The notes under the pieces are model-generated. The model was not told where the DNA came from. It made no database searches and was given only the letters and a program-made list of their open reading frames with translations. From the NCBI GenBank assembly GCA_021740905.1, contig JAIOYV010000018.1, forward strand, positions 1-64,000: a DNA stretch of 64,000 bases, in the 5' to 3' direction. The position numbers and the translations under genes were made by a program. Origin of the DNA: Bacteroidales bacterium. Lineage in GTDB: Bacteria; Bacteroidota; Bacteroidia; Bacteroidales; M50B96. Shown in pieces: positions 23,056 to 31,715 of this stretch (position 1 is the stretch's first letter; the number at the start of each line of letters is the position of its first letter).

Positions 23056-25374
23056 ATGGCAAAACAAGAAGAACTACAAAAACTAAAAGAAGACCTGGTA
23101 AAGCAGGGCGAGCGGCTTGATGCACTAACCGAGCTGGGAACACGCATGGGTAATCGTGAACAACGCACTCACCTCACCTTTAACGAATTCCTGAACATTG
23201 CTTCAAGGAAACCCCACTTTATTTTCAGGGATATCTATCAACTGTTTCACGACATGGTTATGTATTTTATTCCTGGACCCATCGACGAATATGAAGGCGA
23301 TCCACTTTCTATCGGGTTGATGCACTACGATTGCGAAAACTTGTTTGAAAAAGATTGTGACGTGCCCTTTTTTGCCGACAATCTTTTCGCCAACCGGCTT
23401 ATCAGTATTGTGAAGGCCATAAAGCAAGGGACCAATACCAATCGGATACTGCTATTTGAAGGCCCCCCGGGCAGTGGGAAAAGCACTTTCCTTAACAACC
23501 TCCTTCAAAAGCTTGAAGAATACTCATACACAGAAGAAGGCAAACTCTACAAAACTCATTGGCGGCTCGACATCCAAAAACTGGGTGGTTTTAAAAGCTT
23601 CGAAAAGGAAATGGAAAAAATTGCCGGCCAAGCCGGCGATGCCGCAAAACAAGTATATTACGCAAACCAAGCAAAACAAACCCAATTCCCCGCTCGCAAC
23701 GAACTTTATTTTTCGTGTCCCAACCATGACCACCCAATCTTGCAAATCCCAAAAAGTTATCGAAAAGTGTTCCTGATGGAATTGATAAAAGACGATCATT
23801 TCAAACATCAACTGTTCAATAAAAAGGAATACGAATGGGTATTGAAGGAAAACCCTTGCAGTATTTGCACATCGCTTTATATCACTTTGCTGAATAGGTT
23901 GCGCGACCCCCTCAAGGTATTCGAAATGTTGTATGTGAAGCCTGCGAAATTTAGTCGGCAATTTGGTGTGGGGATCAGTATTTTTTATCCCGGGGATGAA
24001 CTGACTGATAAGCCTCTCAAAAAAGAAAACCTACAGCAAATGCTCAACGACTTGTTACGATCGGATAATGTAAAGTTAATCCAGTCGCATCTTGGCCTGA
24101 CCAATAATGGAGTGTTGGCTCTAATGGATATTAAAGGGCATAATATTGAACGCTTAAATAACCTGCACGGCATTATCAGCGACGGTGTACATAAGGTTGA
24201 ATTGATTGAAGAAAGGATTAAATCTTTGTTCGTGGGCCTGGTAAATCCCGACGATAAGAAACATTACGAAAAAATCCCATCGTTCAAAGACCGGGTGATC
24301 AGTGTGAAAATCCCTTATATTCTCGACAATAACACTGAAGTGGCCATTTACAAAAATAAATTTGGGGACGACATGGGATCGAAGTTCCTGCCCAGTGTGC
24401 TGGAATATTTTGCCAGGATAATTATCGCCACCCGCATCGACAAAAAATCCGAGGGAATCGACAAATGGCTGAAAGATAAGTCGAAGTACACAAATTTTCT
24501 CGACAGTCAATTCCTTCTTTTGAAGATGGATATTTACACCGGAAAAATACCCGCCTGGTTAACCGACACGGATTTAAAAGCCTTCAACAAGAACATTCGG
24601 AAAGAGATTATTGATGAATCGGAAGAGGAAGGTTTGAAGGGCATATCGGGAAGGGAATCGATTTTTGTATTCAACCAGTTCTTAAGCAAACACAAGCCAC
24701 CTGAAAAGCTGATTACTATCGAAGAAGTGACCAAATTCTTTAAAGACAGCAAAGATTTGATGACCGTTGTACCCGATGGATTTCTCGATTCATTGATTAA
24801 TATGTATGATTTTCAGGTGCTACAGGAAGTGAAGGAAGCTGCTTATCTATTCAATAAAAAACAGATTAGCACAGATATAATGAATTATATGTATGCCATA
24901 AATTTCGATCCCATCGAAACCGTCACAAGCACATACACCAAAGACAAACTTGAAATTACCGAGGATTATTTCAGCAATTTCGAGTCTATCTTCCTGGGGT
25001 CGGCAGCCAATCAAAAAGAAAAGAAAGAATTCCGAGACGAGCAGCTACAACAATACATATCAAAAACCCTTGCGCAGGAGATTAACCTAAAAGACACCCA
25101 TATAAGCAATACAGAGCAATTCAATAATTTATTCGAACGATATACTAAAAACCTGAAAGAACACGCCCTGGTACCCTTTGCCGATAACGAAAATTTCAAA
25201 CGGGCAATCCAGGATTATGGCTCTTTGGCTTTCGAGAAATACGACAGCCGCCTTCGAAACAGCGTGAGCCACCTCATTAAAAACCTGATGAAGAATTTTG
25301 GTTATTCCCTCGAAGGGGCAATCCTGATTTCAATATATGTAATTGACAAAAAATTGGTTGGCAAATTTGTATAA
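23056..25374 (+). CDS. Second PrkA-like AAA+ ATPase/kinase
   Basis: 772 residues, longer than the PrkA at 16704 and divergent from it. An N-terminal coiled-coil-like stretch is followed by Walker A GPPGSGKS (136-143). Between about 215 and 275 there is an insert with CPNHDH (C221, H224, H226) and CSIC (C268, C271), a possible zinc site absent from the first PrkA. The C-terminal half is helical and resembles the PrkA C-terminal region only loosely. It closes the PrkA-YeaH-SpoVR cluster on the same strand, separated by the transposase and its repeats. Its role is probably in the same stress module. Kinase activity is not shown by sequence. Confidence 0.75.
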   Translation: MAKQEELQKLKEDLVKQGERLDALTELGTRMGNREQRTHLTFNEFLNIASRKPHFIFRDIYQLFHDMVMYFIPGPIDEYEGDPLSIGLMHYDCENLFEKDCDVPFFADNLFANRLISIVKAIKQGTNTNRILLFEGPPGSGKSTFLNNLLQKLEEYSYTEEGKLYKTHWRLDIQKLGGFKSFEKEMEKIAGQAGDAAKQVYYANQAKQTQFPARNELYFSCPNHDHPILQIPKSYRKVFLMELIKDDHFKHQLFNKKEYEWVLKENPCSICTSLYITLLNRLRDPLKVFEMLYVKPAKFSRQFGVGISIFYPGDELTDKPLKKENLQQMLNDLLRSDNVKLIQSHLGLTNNGVLALMDIKGHNIERLNNLHGIISDGVHKVELIEERIKSLFVGLVNPDDKKHYEKIPSFKDRVISVKIPYILDNNTEVAIYKNKFGDDMGSKFLPSVLEYFARIIIATRIDKKSEGIDKWLKDKSKYTNFLDSQFLLLKMDIYTGKIPAWLTDTDLKAFNKNIRKEIIDESEEEGLKGISGRESIFVFNQFLSKHKPPEKLITIEEVTKFFKDSKDLMTVVPDGFLDSLINMYDFQVLQEVKEAAYLFNKKQISTDIMNYMYAINFDPIETVTSTYTKDKLEITEDYFSNFESIFLGSAANQKEKKEFRDEQLQQYISKTLAQEINLKDTHISNTEQFNNLFERYTKNLKEHALVPFADNENFKRAIQDYGSLAFEKYDSRLRNSVSHLIKNLMKNFGYSLEGAILISIYVIDKKLVGKFV

Positions 25375-25470
25375 ACAAGGGTGGTTTTCGGCGTCGCTTA
25401 ATTCATCCGCCAAGCTGAAGCAGGACAATTGGCTTCCTATTACAAGGGTAGGTTAATTTACGGGCTGGCC

Positions 25471-26964
25471 CTACTCCGCAACAATAAGTTTCTTCCTGTA
25501 GGTTTTGCCCTTATTGTCGCTTATTTGCAGAAAGTAGCAGCCAGGTCGAAGGTTTTTTCGTGAGAGTACATAGGAATCTGATCGTATTCCTTTTTCGTTC
25601 CGAATAAGTTGGCCATGTAAATTATACAGGTGAATGTCTTCGATGTAACTGCTTGGATTGTGAAGGACGATGTTTGTGTTTTCTACCACCGGGATCGGGA
25701 AAATAGAAAGGCCATTTTCTTTTTCATCCATGTCATTCATTGAAAGATAAAATAGATCGCCGTAAACGGTCCCGATGGTATCACCATCTTTCACCCAACC
25801 CAGTATTTTTCTCGAATAATCTTGATCGGGCAACACCCAGCTAAAGACCATTTCGCCCAGCCCTGATTTAAAGCGATATTCAAAATTATCATACGTGGCA
25901 GGCGTAAGCAAATCAGGGTGCAGGCTTGGGTCGTCAAATTGTGAAGAATAAAAAATCTGTTTGGGGTTGCTTGTTGGGGTGTTCGAAAATTCCATCCCTT
26001 TTACCCATAAGTCGTCGTAGTCGATAAAACAATTTACCTGGCCAAACATTATCGAATCAGGCTGTAAGGCAGGATCGATCAGGTTGAAGTTAGGAATTGC
26101 CTTTTGGTTGTAGGCATTGCAGATGTGTGTTGCCGAATCGACGTATACTATGGTGTCGATATAATCTTCAAGGGTAAAATCGACCTGGACAGATTTAAAA
26201 GCGTCTGTCCAACTTTTCGTTTGAACACGTGCCTGGTAGGTAAAAACACCTTGGGAATAGGTGCGTGCAAGGATGCTAACTTTTTTAAGCTCATGATCGA
26301 CAATAAAGTTGGCACCAAAGTGGCCTTCTACGGTTTCGTATTGGAAAATGTCGCCAACATTAAAATTAAAGAAGGCATAAAACGAAGGAACTACTGTGCC
26401 TACATTAGGGCCTTTTATCCCTTTCAAGGTAAAAATATCGTTGTTTGCCAACCCGGGAAATTGAATAATGCCAAATTTCTTACTTACCACAATATTGTCC
26501 CCGTTTGTCAGCGAGATAATCTTAAAAGAATCGGTTTCGTTAAAGGTCAGTGAAGTACCCACACCGGTAACGGTGGCCATATAGTTGAGGACTGTGTCGA
26601 ACTGCCATGTTTCATTCAATAAGGCGTGGGGCTTGATAACGAACTCCGATGGATCGGAAAAATGGTAAACCCCATCCGAGACCAAAACCTGTCGTAGCAG
26701 GAACTGGGGTTGGTTTTTCAGATAAAAATCAACACTTGGAGTGGTACAGGTATCACAGCCTGAGATTATTCGGTTCAGGAAAAAAGTGGTGTCGTTTCCG
26801 TTAACCTGAAAGGAATCGGCAAAAATGGTGCTTTGTATCTGGCCGATCACATCTAATTTATAATTGTATGTGTAATTTTTGTTGATGAGGCTCCAGTTTT
26901 GGGCAAAAAGAGCATTAGCCGAAATAACCGCCACGAGTAAGGAAAAGAGTCTAAAAACTTTCAT
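25471..26964 (-). CDS. Secreted protein with T9SS C-terminal sorting domain
   Basis: 497 residues from the chosen start, which gives a signal peptide (MKVFRLFSLLVAVISANALFAQ); the frame is open 15 codons further upstream. The C-terminal 75 or so residues (SIFPIPVVENTNIVLHNP...YRKKLIVAE) form a type A T9SS sorting domain, so the protein is exported and probably anchored at the surface. The central region is beta-rich with Cys pairs (GCDTCTT) and has no motif I recognise. It is convergent with the PrkA-like gene. Confidence 0.75.
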   Translation of the reverse strand: MKVFRLFSLLVAVISANALFAQNWSLINKNYTYNYKLDVIGQIQSTIFADSFQVNGNDTTFFLNRIISGCDTCTTPSVDFYLKNQPQFLLRQVLVSDGVYHFSDPSEFVIKPHALLNETWQFDTVLNYMATVTGVGTSLTFNETDSFKIISLTNGDNIVVSKKFGIIQFPGLANNDIFTLKGIKGPNVGTVVPSFYAFFNFNVGDIFQYETVEGHFGANFIVDHELKKVSILARTYSQGVFTYQARVQTKSWTDAFKSVQVDFTLEDYIDTIVYVDSATHICNAYNQKAIPNFNLIDPALQPDSIMFGQVNCFIDYDDLWVKGMEFSNTPTSNPKQIFYSSQFDDPSLHPDLLTPATYDNFEYRFKSGLGEMVFSWVLPDQDYSRKILGWVKDGDTIGTVYGDLFYLSMNDMDEKENGLSIFPIPVVENTNIVLHNPSSYIEDIHLYNLHGQLIRNEKGIRSDSYVLSRKNLRPGCYFLQISDNKGKTYRKKLIVAE

Positions 26965-26974
26965 TGTAATTTTT

Positions 26975-26999
26975 TCCGAAATATATTCATTTTTTCGGA
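26975..26999. repeat. Inverted repeat TCCGAAA-N11-TTTCGGA
   Basis: A perfect 7-bp inverted repeat 10 nt before the start of the T9SS protein gene at 26964. The place suggests an operator or leader hairpin. No other evidence is available. Confidence 0.35.
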
Positions 27000-27144
27000 C
27001 TAACACCATGTGACATAAAATAGTTCAGGGTGTGAAACAAAATCCCTTTTTGAAAAGTGAACTATCTTTTCAATCAAGCGCTATATTGTGCACCCACGAA
27101 TTTTATATTTTTGTTGCCTGAATAAAAATCATTGTTTAAAATTG

Positions 27145-27984
27145 ATGAGTATGAATTTTGTGAAACGAATAATAATTCCTGTCCTTCTTTTTTCTTCTCT
27201 TTTTATGTTTCCGTTCGAGAACATTGGGCAAAACAAACCTCCCGGCACAGTCCGATTCAAGGAGAATTTATATGTCGACAAATTGGAGATTTGCAATGTC
27301 TACTGGCGTGAATACATGTTTATGACACTTAAAAAATATGGTCCCGAATCGGAGGTGTACCTGGCTACATTGCCCGACACGCTGGTTTGGGACAGTGAGT
27401 TGAAAAGGCTTTACCTACGCCATCCAAACTATGCCTACCATCCGGTGGTGGGCATTAGCTACCAGCAGGCAGTGGCCTATTGCGAATGGCGGAGCAAGAT
27501 GGTCAACATAAATATTTACCTGAAGGAGACCAAACAGAAATTTAGTCTCGAAAATAATTATGATAGTATCCCGGAAGTATATAAATACAGGCTCCCTACT
27601 ATTGAAGAATGGGAAGATTTCTCGAAAAGTCCATACCGAAAATTAGTGGAGCGAAAAATAAGACGGAATAACCTGCCACGCGGAATGTTTTTGCCACCCG
27701 ACCGCATTGAAATGAGCAAGGTTAAAACACGTCCTGCCAATGCCGGTTTCACAAATAAATTAGGCCTATACAATGTATTTGGCAATGTGGCCGAAATGAC
27801 CGCCAAAAAGGGCGTGGCAAAAGGGGGAGGATGGCAGCACCTCGAAGAACAGTGCATTACAGAAGCCGGGTTTAGTTATTCCGAACCCGAAAATTGGCTG
27901 GGCTTTCGCTGTGTGTGCGAAAGGGTAATAGCCGAAAAGAAAGAAGAAGTGCCTGCCAAACCGGAGATAATGGAATTGGATTGA
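27145..27984 (+). CDS. Secreted SUMF1/FGE-like domain protein, probably non-catalytic
   Basis: 279 residues from the chosen start, with an N-terminal hydrophobic signal. The fold signature of formylglycine-generating-enzyme-like (SUMF1) domains is clear: VVGISYQQAVAYCEWRS (near 105-121), YRLPTIEEWEDF, NVFGNVAEM, KGGGWQ and GFRCVCE. The vicinal Cys pair used by catalytic FGEs after the GGGW strand is not present, so it is unlikely to oxidise sulfatase cysteine. Bacteroidota use such domains in GldJ/GldK-type gliding and T9SS proteins, but this one lacks an obvious lipobox. It is flanked by T9SS cargo genes. Confidence 0.7.
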   Translation: MSMNFVKRIIIPVLLFSSLFMFPFENIGQNKPPGTVRFKENLYVDKLEICNVYWREYMFMTLKKYGPESEVYLATLPDTLVWDSELKRLYLRHPNYAYHPVVGISYQQAVAYCEWRSKMVNINIYLKETKQKFSLENNYDSIPEVYKYRLPTIEEWEDFSKSPYRKLVERKIRRNNLPRGMFLPPDRIEMSKVKTRPANAGFTNKLGLYNVFGNVAEMTAKKGVAKGGGWQHLEEQCITEAGFSYSEPENWLGFRCVCERVIAEKKEEVPAKPEIMELD

Positions 27985-27997
27985 TCCGCACTTGGAG

Positions 27998-28119
27998 TGA
28001 TGGAGTATTGGAGTGATGCGGGATCATTTGCTAATGTTATCCAAAAAACTGTCTAACAAATGGTCAAGTTCAGGAGCAGCTTTGGCTATTCCTCATCCAT
28101 CACTCCAACACTCCATTCC
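27998..28119. repeat. Imperfect inverted repeat between two convergent genes
   Basis: TGATGGAGTATTGGAGTGATG (27998-28018) has a near-complement at 28098-28119. The two arms are about 80 nt apart in the gap between convergent genes and could form a shared terminator stem. The TGGAGTATTGGAGT unit also looks like a degenerate short tandem repeat. Confidence 0.45.
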
Positions 28120-28124
28120 CCATG

Positions 28125-30530
28125 CTATTGCACACTCAAACTAGCAGAATAAACCCCGTCCCCAGTTTCATATTGAATAAAATGCAAGCCTGGCCTCAGG
28201 TTCAAATCACGGGTGTTTAGGTTTATAGATTGTTGAAATTGAGCAACAATATCAGAAAAAACTATTTTACCTTCGATATTGATTATTTTGATTGTTGTTG
28301 ATGTTCCCAGTTCAGGAACCTGTATGGTAAAATCACCATTTGCCGGGTTTGGAAATACCTTAATTTTTTCGGTTGATGTTGAGATTTCATGAACCCCCAC
28401 CATGGGTGCGCGGCTGAAGCGCATTGCATCGAAAACCAATTGTTCGCCTGCAATCCCGGTGTTATCGCCAAGATAGACCGTGCATGAGTCTGTACTGCTC
28501 AGGTTATAATAACCCAGCAAAACCCATTTGTTTTGATAGGCCGATTGATCAATAATTACTTCGAAGGTAGTTGAGTCTGTTGTAACAAAATATTTTGCTT
28601 GTTGTGCGTTTGCATTAATTGCCGGGATGAAGGTTGAAATTTCATACAGGCCGCTATCGGCAATGGCGGGTTTCCAAGTCACATAGCAAACATCCTGGTT
28701 GGAGTTGATGGTGAGGGTCCACCACGAATGGTCATTGTAGCCTGATGTCTGGTCGCGGAAATATTGCATGTGTGAGGGTGGCTCGTTGAAAATATAAAAC
28801 CCATGCCCAAACGCCAGATCATCCACAATAGTATCGTTGTAAACCGGGTCGTCTTTGCGTGTAGTCACCGACCAGGCTATGCCGCCATGTGTGCCCGAAG
28901 GATCGAGGTTTTGGTAGCCATTGTTGTAGCCCGGCCAGTCATAAAACACATTTTGCCCATCGTAGCTGGGGTAACCAGGAGTGTTTTTGTCGCCATTGGG
29001 GTCGTGGAACAGCAAGGTAAATTGATTGTCAATGTATCCCTTCGCCAAAGTGATATGCCCGGCAGTGGTCATATAATGGCAAAGACTGTGGGGAAACCCG
29101 GCATCTATCTCGATTTTTGTATCCTCGAAACTACAATAAAGGGTCCAGCTTTGGGAAGCAACAAGTCCGTGAAGGAGGTAATAATCGCGCATGGTCGAAC
29201 TTGGCGAGCCAGAGGCCCACATATATGAATAGGCACCCCATGCATCCGATGAATAGGGATTGGTGTAGGTGCCAAAATAATTGCCGTTGAAATAGTATTT
29301 GTCGGCCACATACGAGCCATAGTCGTTTACGTGGGGATAAATCTTGTTGATGAGGGTAGGCCAGGGGGGCAGGATATTGAAAGAAGCCAAAGCCATTAAG
29401 GCTGTGGTGGGGCCACAACTTCCGCTGCCATCATGAAAGTCGGGGGTATCGTATACCTGGTTAACGTAGGGCATCTCTCCCAGATCGACCAGACTTTTTT
29501 GTTGGGCAAATTTCTTTATAGGGTAAAACCGGATGGGCAATGGAGCGGGATGTTCAAAGACTATTTGTACATTTTTCAACTCATCTTTTTTAAAGTCAAT
29601 TTCTGCTGAAAAGATTTTCCGTTCCTTAATGTTTGAAAAAATCAATCCTGAATTTTCATCCAACGAAGGCTGGCTTTCAAAAATATCAAGAGTGCGAGTG
29701 AGTTGTCTCACATTGCTCCCTTTGTAATCAGCAATAAAAAGATCGGAAGTGATGAGTTTGAAATCTTGGATTATGGCCCGTTCAAAAATTATTTCTTCCG
29801 AATCCTTTGTCCAGACAGGGTTTCCTCCCGTACCGATTTCGAAATACCTGTTTTCGTTCAAACTAAAAACATACAACTGCCCACCAATTGCATTGAAGAC
29901 AATCCTATTTCCATCGGGCGACCATTGTGGGTTAAGGCAGGAAATCCCGGCAGGCGAAATCAGTTGATCTTTCCCATTCTCTATTACATGTAAAAAAAGC
30001 TGTTGATTTTTGTCGTTCCAAATAAAAGCTGATCCATCCGACGAAACGGCAATTTGGTTGCAATAGTTGGGCAGGTCGATTTTGATTTCATTTTTATCAG
30101 AATAAATTAAAACGGTATTGCCTATTGAATAGGCCAGGCCACTTGTGCCCCAAAACATGGGTTGCCCACAAAGTGTGACGGGTGCGTACAAAAGATCAAC
30201 TTTCTGATTGATCAAATCAAAAATAGCCGGTGCCTGCTTGCCTGTTGAATCGATATATTTAAAAGCCACTTTCGATCCATCGGGCGAAAGATGAAAACCA
30301 CGGCCACAATTTGGGCTTTTTAAAACCTGCTCTGCTTTCCCATTATAAATAAGATATAGGGAGGATGCGTAATTATCGGTAAACAGAATCCCAGCAGAGC
30401 TTCGATGAGGATGGACAATTTGCCCCTCTTCTTCCAGCTTGTATGGGTTTGCATCCTGCGCCGGCAGGTAAAAGTTGCCGATCAATAAAAATAGAAAGGA
30501 CAGGAATATGTGGTTTATCGAAAGTTTCAT
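28125..30530 (-). CDS. Secreted beta-propeller / C39-like peptidase with T9SS sorting domain
   Basis: About 801 residues from a start that gives the signal peptide MKLSINHIFLSFLFLLIG. Residues about 30-310 show PD40/TolB-like propeller repeats (SPDGSKVAFK, SPDGNRIVFN). A C39-like papain-fold peptidase follows, with Cys in GSGSCGPTTALMAL (near 371), His in AGHITLAKGY (near 488) and Asp in FHDPNGD (near 508). A beta-rich domain resembling golvesin C-terminal domains lies near 600-715. The last 80 residues are a type A T9SS sorting domain (VFPNPANGDFTI). It is likely a cell-surface cysteine peptidase or amidase whose substrate is unknown. Confidence 0.75.
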   Translation of the reverse strand: MKLSINHIFLSFLFLLIGNFYLPAQDANPYKLEEEGQIVHPHRSSAGILFTDNYASSLYLIYNGKAEQVLKSPNCGRGFHLSPDGSKVAFKYIDSTGKQAPAIFDLINQKVDLLYAPVTLCGQPMFWGTSGLAYSIGNTVLIYSDKNEIKIDLPNYCNQIAVSSDGSAFIWNDKNQQLFLHVIENGKDQLISPAGISCLNPQWSPDGNRIVFNAIGGQLYVFSLNENRYFEIGTGGNPVWTKDSEEIIFERAIIQDFKLITSDLFIADYKGSNVRQLTRTLDIFESQPSLDENSGLIFSNIKERKIFSAEIDFKKDELKNVQIVFEHPAPLPIRFYPIKKFAQQKSLVDLGEMPYVNQVYDTPDFHDGSGSCGPTTALMALASFNILPPWPTLINKIYPHVNDYGSYVADKYYFNGNYFGTYTNPYSSDAWGAYSYMWASGSPSSTMRDYYLLHGLVASQSWTLYCSFEDTKIEIDAGFPHSLCHYMTTAGHITLAKGYIDNQFTLLFHDPNGDKNTPGYPSYDGQNVFYDWPGYNNGYQNLDPSGTHGGIAWSVTTRKDDPVYNDTIVDDLAFGHGFYIFNEPPSHMQYFRDQTSGYNDHSWWTLTINSNQDVCYVTWKPAIADSGLYEISTFIPAINANAQQAKYFVTTDSTTFEVIIDQSAYQNKWVLLGYYNLSSTDSCTVYLGDNTGIAGEQLVFDAMRFSRAPMVGVHEISTSTEKIKVFPNPANGDFTIQVPELGTSTTIKIINIEGKIVFSDIVAQFQQSINLNTRDLNLRPGLHFIQYETGDGVYSASLSVQ

Positions 30531-30865
30531 ATTAATCGTTTTACACACAACAAAGTTAATAGGAAAATGATTGTGTGGGGGAGAGATTTTTGGGTTAGCA
30601 TTATGTGGTTAATATCAGTTACTCAAGTTTTGCAGTAGATATTGGAATTTGAATAGTCTGTTTATGAGAAAGATAAAAATCTATTATTTTCTCTATGTAA
30701 CACTGATTACATCCTGGTGCCTGATAAGCACCAGAAAATGATCCATATCCCTTACATCAGAGAATCGTTTAAAAGAAGAGGTAATGCTGCTATGGCTTAG
30801 CATTTTGGGAGTTAACTTCCCAACTCAGAACTTTCTAACTCAGAACTCCCCAACTCATTCAAACC
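30531..30865. other. Non-coding gap with hairpin and short signal-peptide-like ORF
   Basis: About 335 bp without a convincing gene. It holds the hairpin TGGTGC/GCACCA (30715-30733) and an AACTCAGAAC repeat (30821-30857). A 25-codon plus-strand ORF at 30664-30741 looks like a signal peptide without a body. Confidence 0.5.
30821..30857. repeat. AACTCAGAAC repeat
   Basis: Two full copies of AACTCAGAACT plus partial copies, the reverse complement of the GTTCTGAGTT family seen after the PrkA gene. Confidence 0.5.
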
Positions 30866-30892
30866 AAAAAGGCCACCTCGTCAGAAGTAGCC
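30866..30892 (-). terminator. Intrinsic terminator of the flavodoxin gene
   Basis: On the minus strand GGCTACTTC pairs with GAGGTGGCC (nine pairs, two of them G-U) around a TGAC loop, followed at once by TTTTT. It lies about 25 nt after the flavodoxin stop. Confidence 0.6.
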
Positions 30893-30917
30893 CTCGTGTT
30901 CATTGCAAAATATTTTT

Positions 30918-31439
30918 TTAGATAAACTGAGGCATGATTTCGGCCACCCAGTTTTTAACACGTTCGTTGGTCATGTCGTCTTCAAAATCTTCGTCGATGG
31001 GCAACCCAATAAATTGGCCATTGATCAAGGCTTGCGATTCGTCGAAGGTGTAGCCTTCGGGTGATACCTGCCCAATGATTTGAGCATTTTTCTCCATGAG
31101 CTTTTCTCCTAATGTGCTAAGCGCATCGACAAAGTATTGGGCATATTGAACACTATCGCCTAAGCCAAACATAGCCACTTTCTTTTTGCTGAAATCAACT
31201 TCATCGAGGTTTGGAAAGAAAACATCCCATGCGGCGGCAGCCTGATCTGAATGCCAGGTTTCTTTACCAATGGTGGAAAGCCCAAAAATGATATTGTCGA
31301 AGCGGTTAAGATCGCCTACTGAAGCATCTTTAACCGGGACCAATTCAATATTTTGTTCGCCTAACTCTTTGGCAACTTTCATTGCGACTCTTTCGGTCGA
31401 ACCTCCTACAGGGCCATAAAATATTCCTATTTTGTTCAT
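30918..31439 (-). CDS. fldA: Long-chain flavodoxin
   Basis: 173 residues, the normal size for long-chain flavodoxin, with the fold of the FldA family. The phosphate-binding loop near the start is GPVGGSTERVA in place of the common TGxTGNTE. The FMN-shielding loop segments STIGKETWHSDQ (near 55-66) and GLGDSVQYAQYFVDAL (near 92-107) are well kept. It carries one or two electrons between low-potential partners in the cytoplasm and replaces ferredoxin under iron limitation. The gene stands alone with its own terminator. Confidence 0.92.
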   Translation of the reverse strand: MNKIGIFYGPVGGSTERVAMKVAKELGEQNIELVPVKDASVGDLNRFDNIIFGLSTIGKETWHSDQAAAAWDVFFPNLDEVDFSKKKVAMFGLGDSVQYAQYFVDALSTLGEKLMEKNAQIIGQVSPEGYTFDESQALINGQFIGLPIDEDFEDDMTNERVKNWVAEIMPQFI

Positions 31440-31485
31440 AATGTTTGCTTTGTTAGTCTTTTAAATTTTTGCGTAAAGATATAGG

Positions 31486-31602
31486 AAAAGTTGAAAAGTT
31501 GACGGGTTTTGGGTTGAAAAGTTGAGGGGTTGAAGAGTTCTGCCCTCCTGTGCTAAAGTTACAGAGGATAATAGTTGAGGAGTTGAAAAGTCCTGAGTTA
31601 CC
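31486..31602 (+). repeat. Degenerate GTTGAAAAGTTGA repeat tract
   Basis: A run of GTTGAAAAGTTGA, GTTGAGGGGTTGAAGAGTT and similar copies in the 276-bp gap upstream of the flavodoxin gene. Same family feel as the GTTCTGAGTT repeats. Confidence 0.5.
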
Positions 31603-31715
31603 AGTCGTAAGTCTTGGGCGGAATTGCAGTGCTTGAATTGCAGCCAACTCCAGCCTTAAAAAATAGGCGTTGACTATTTGCTCTGCACTAAACCAGCAAA
31701 CCAGTAACCAGTTTC

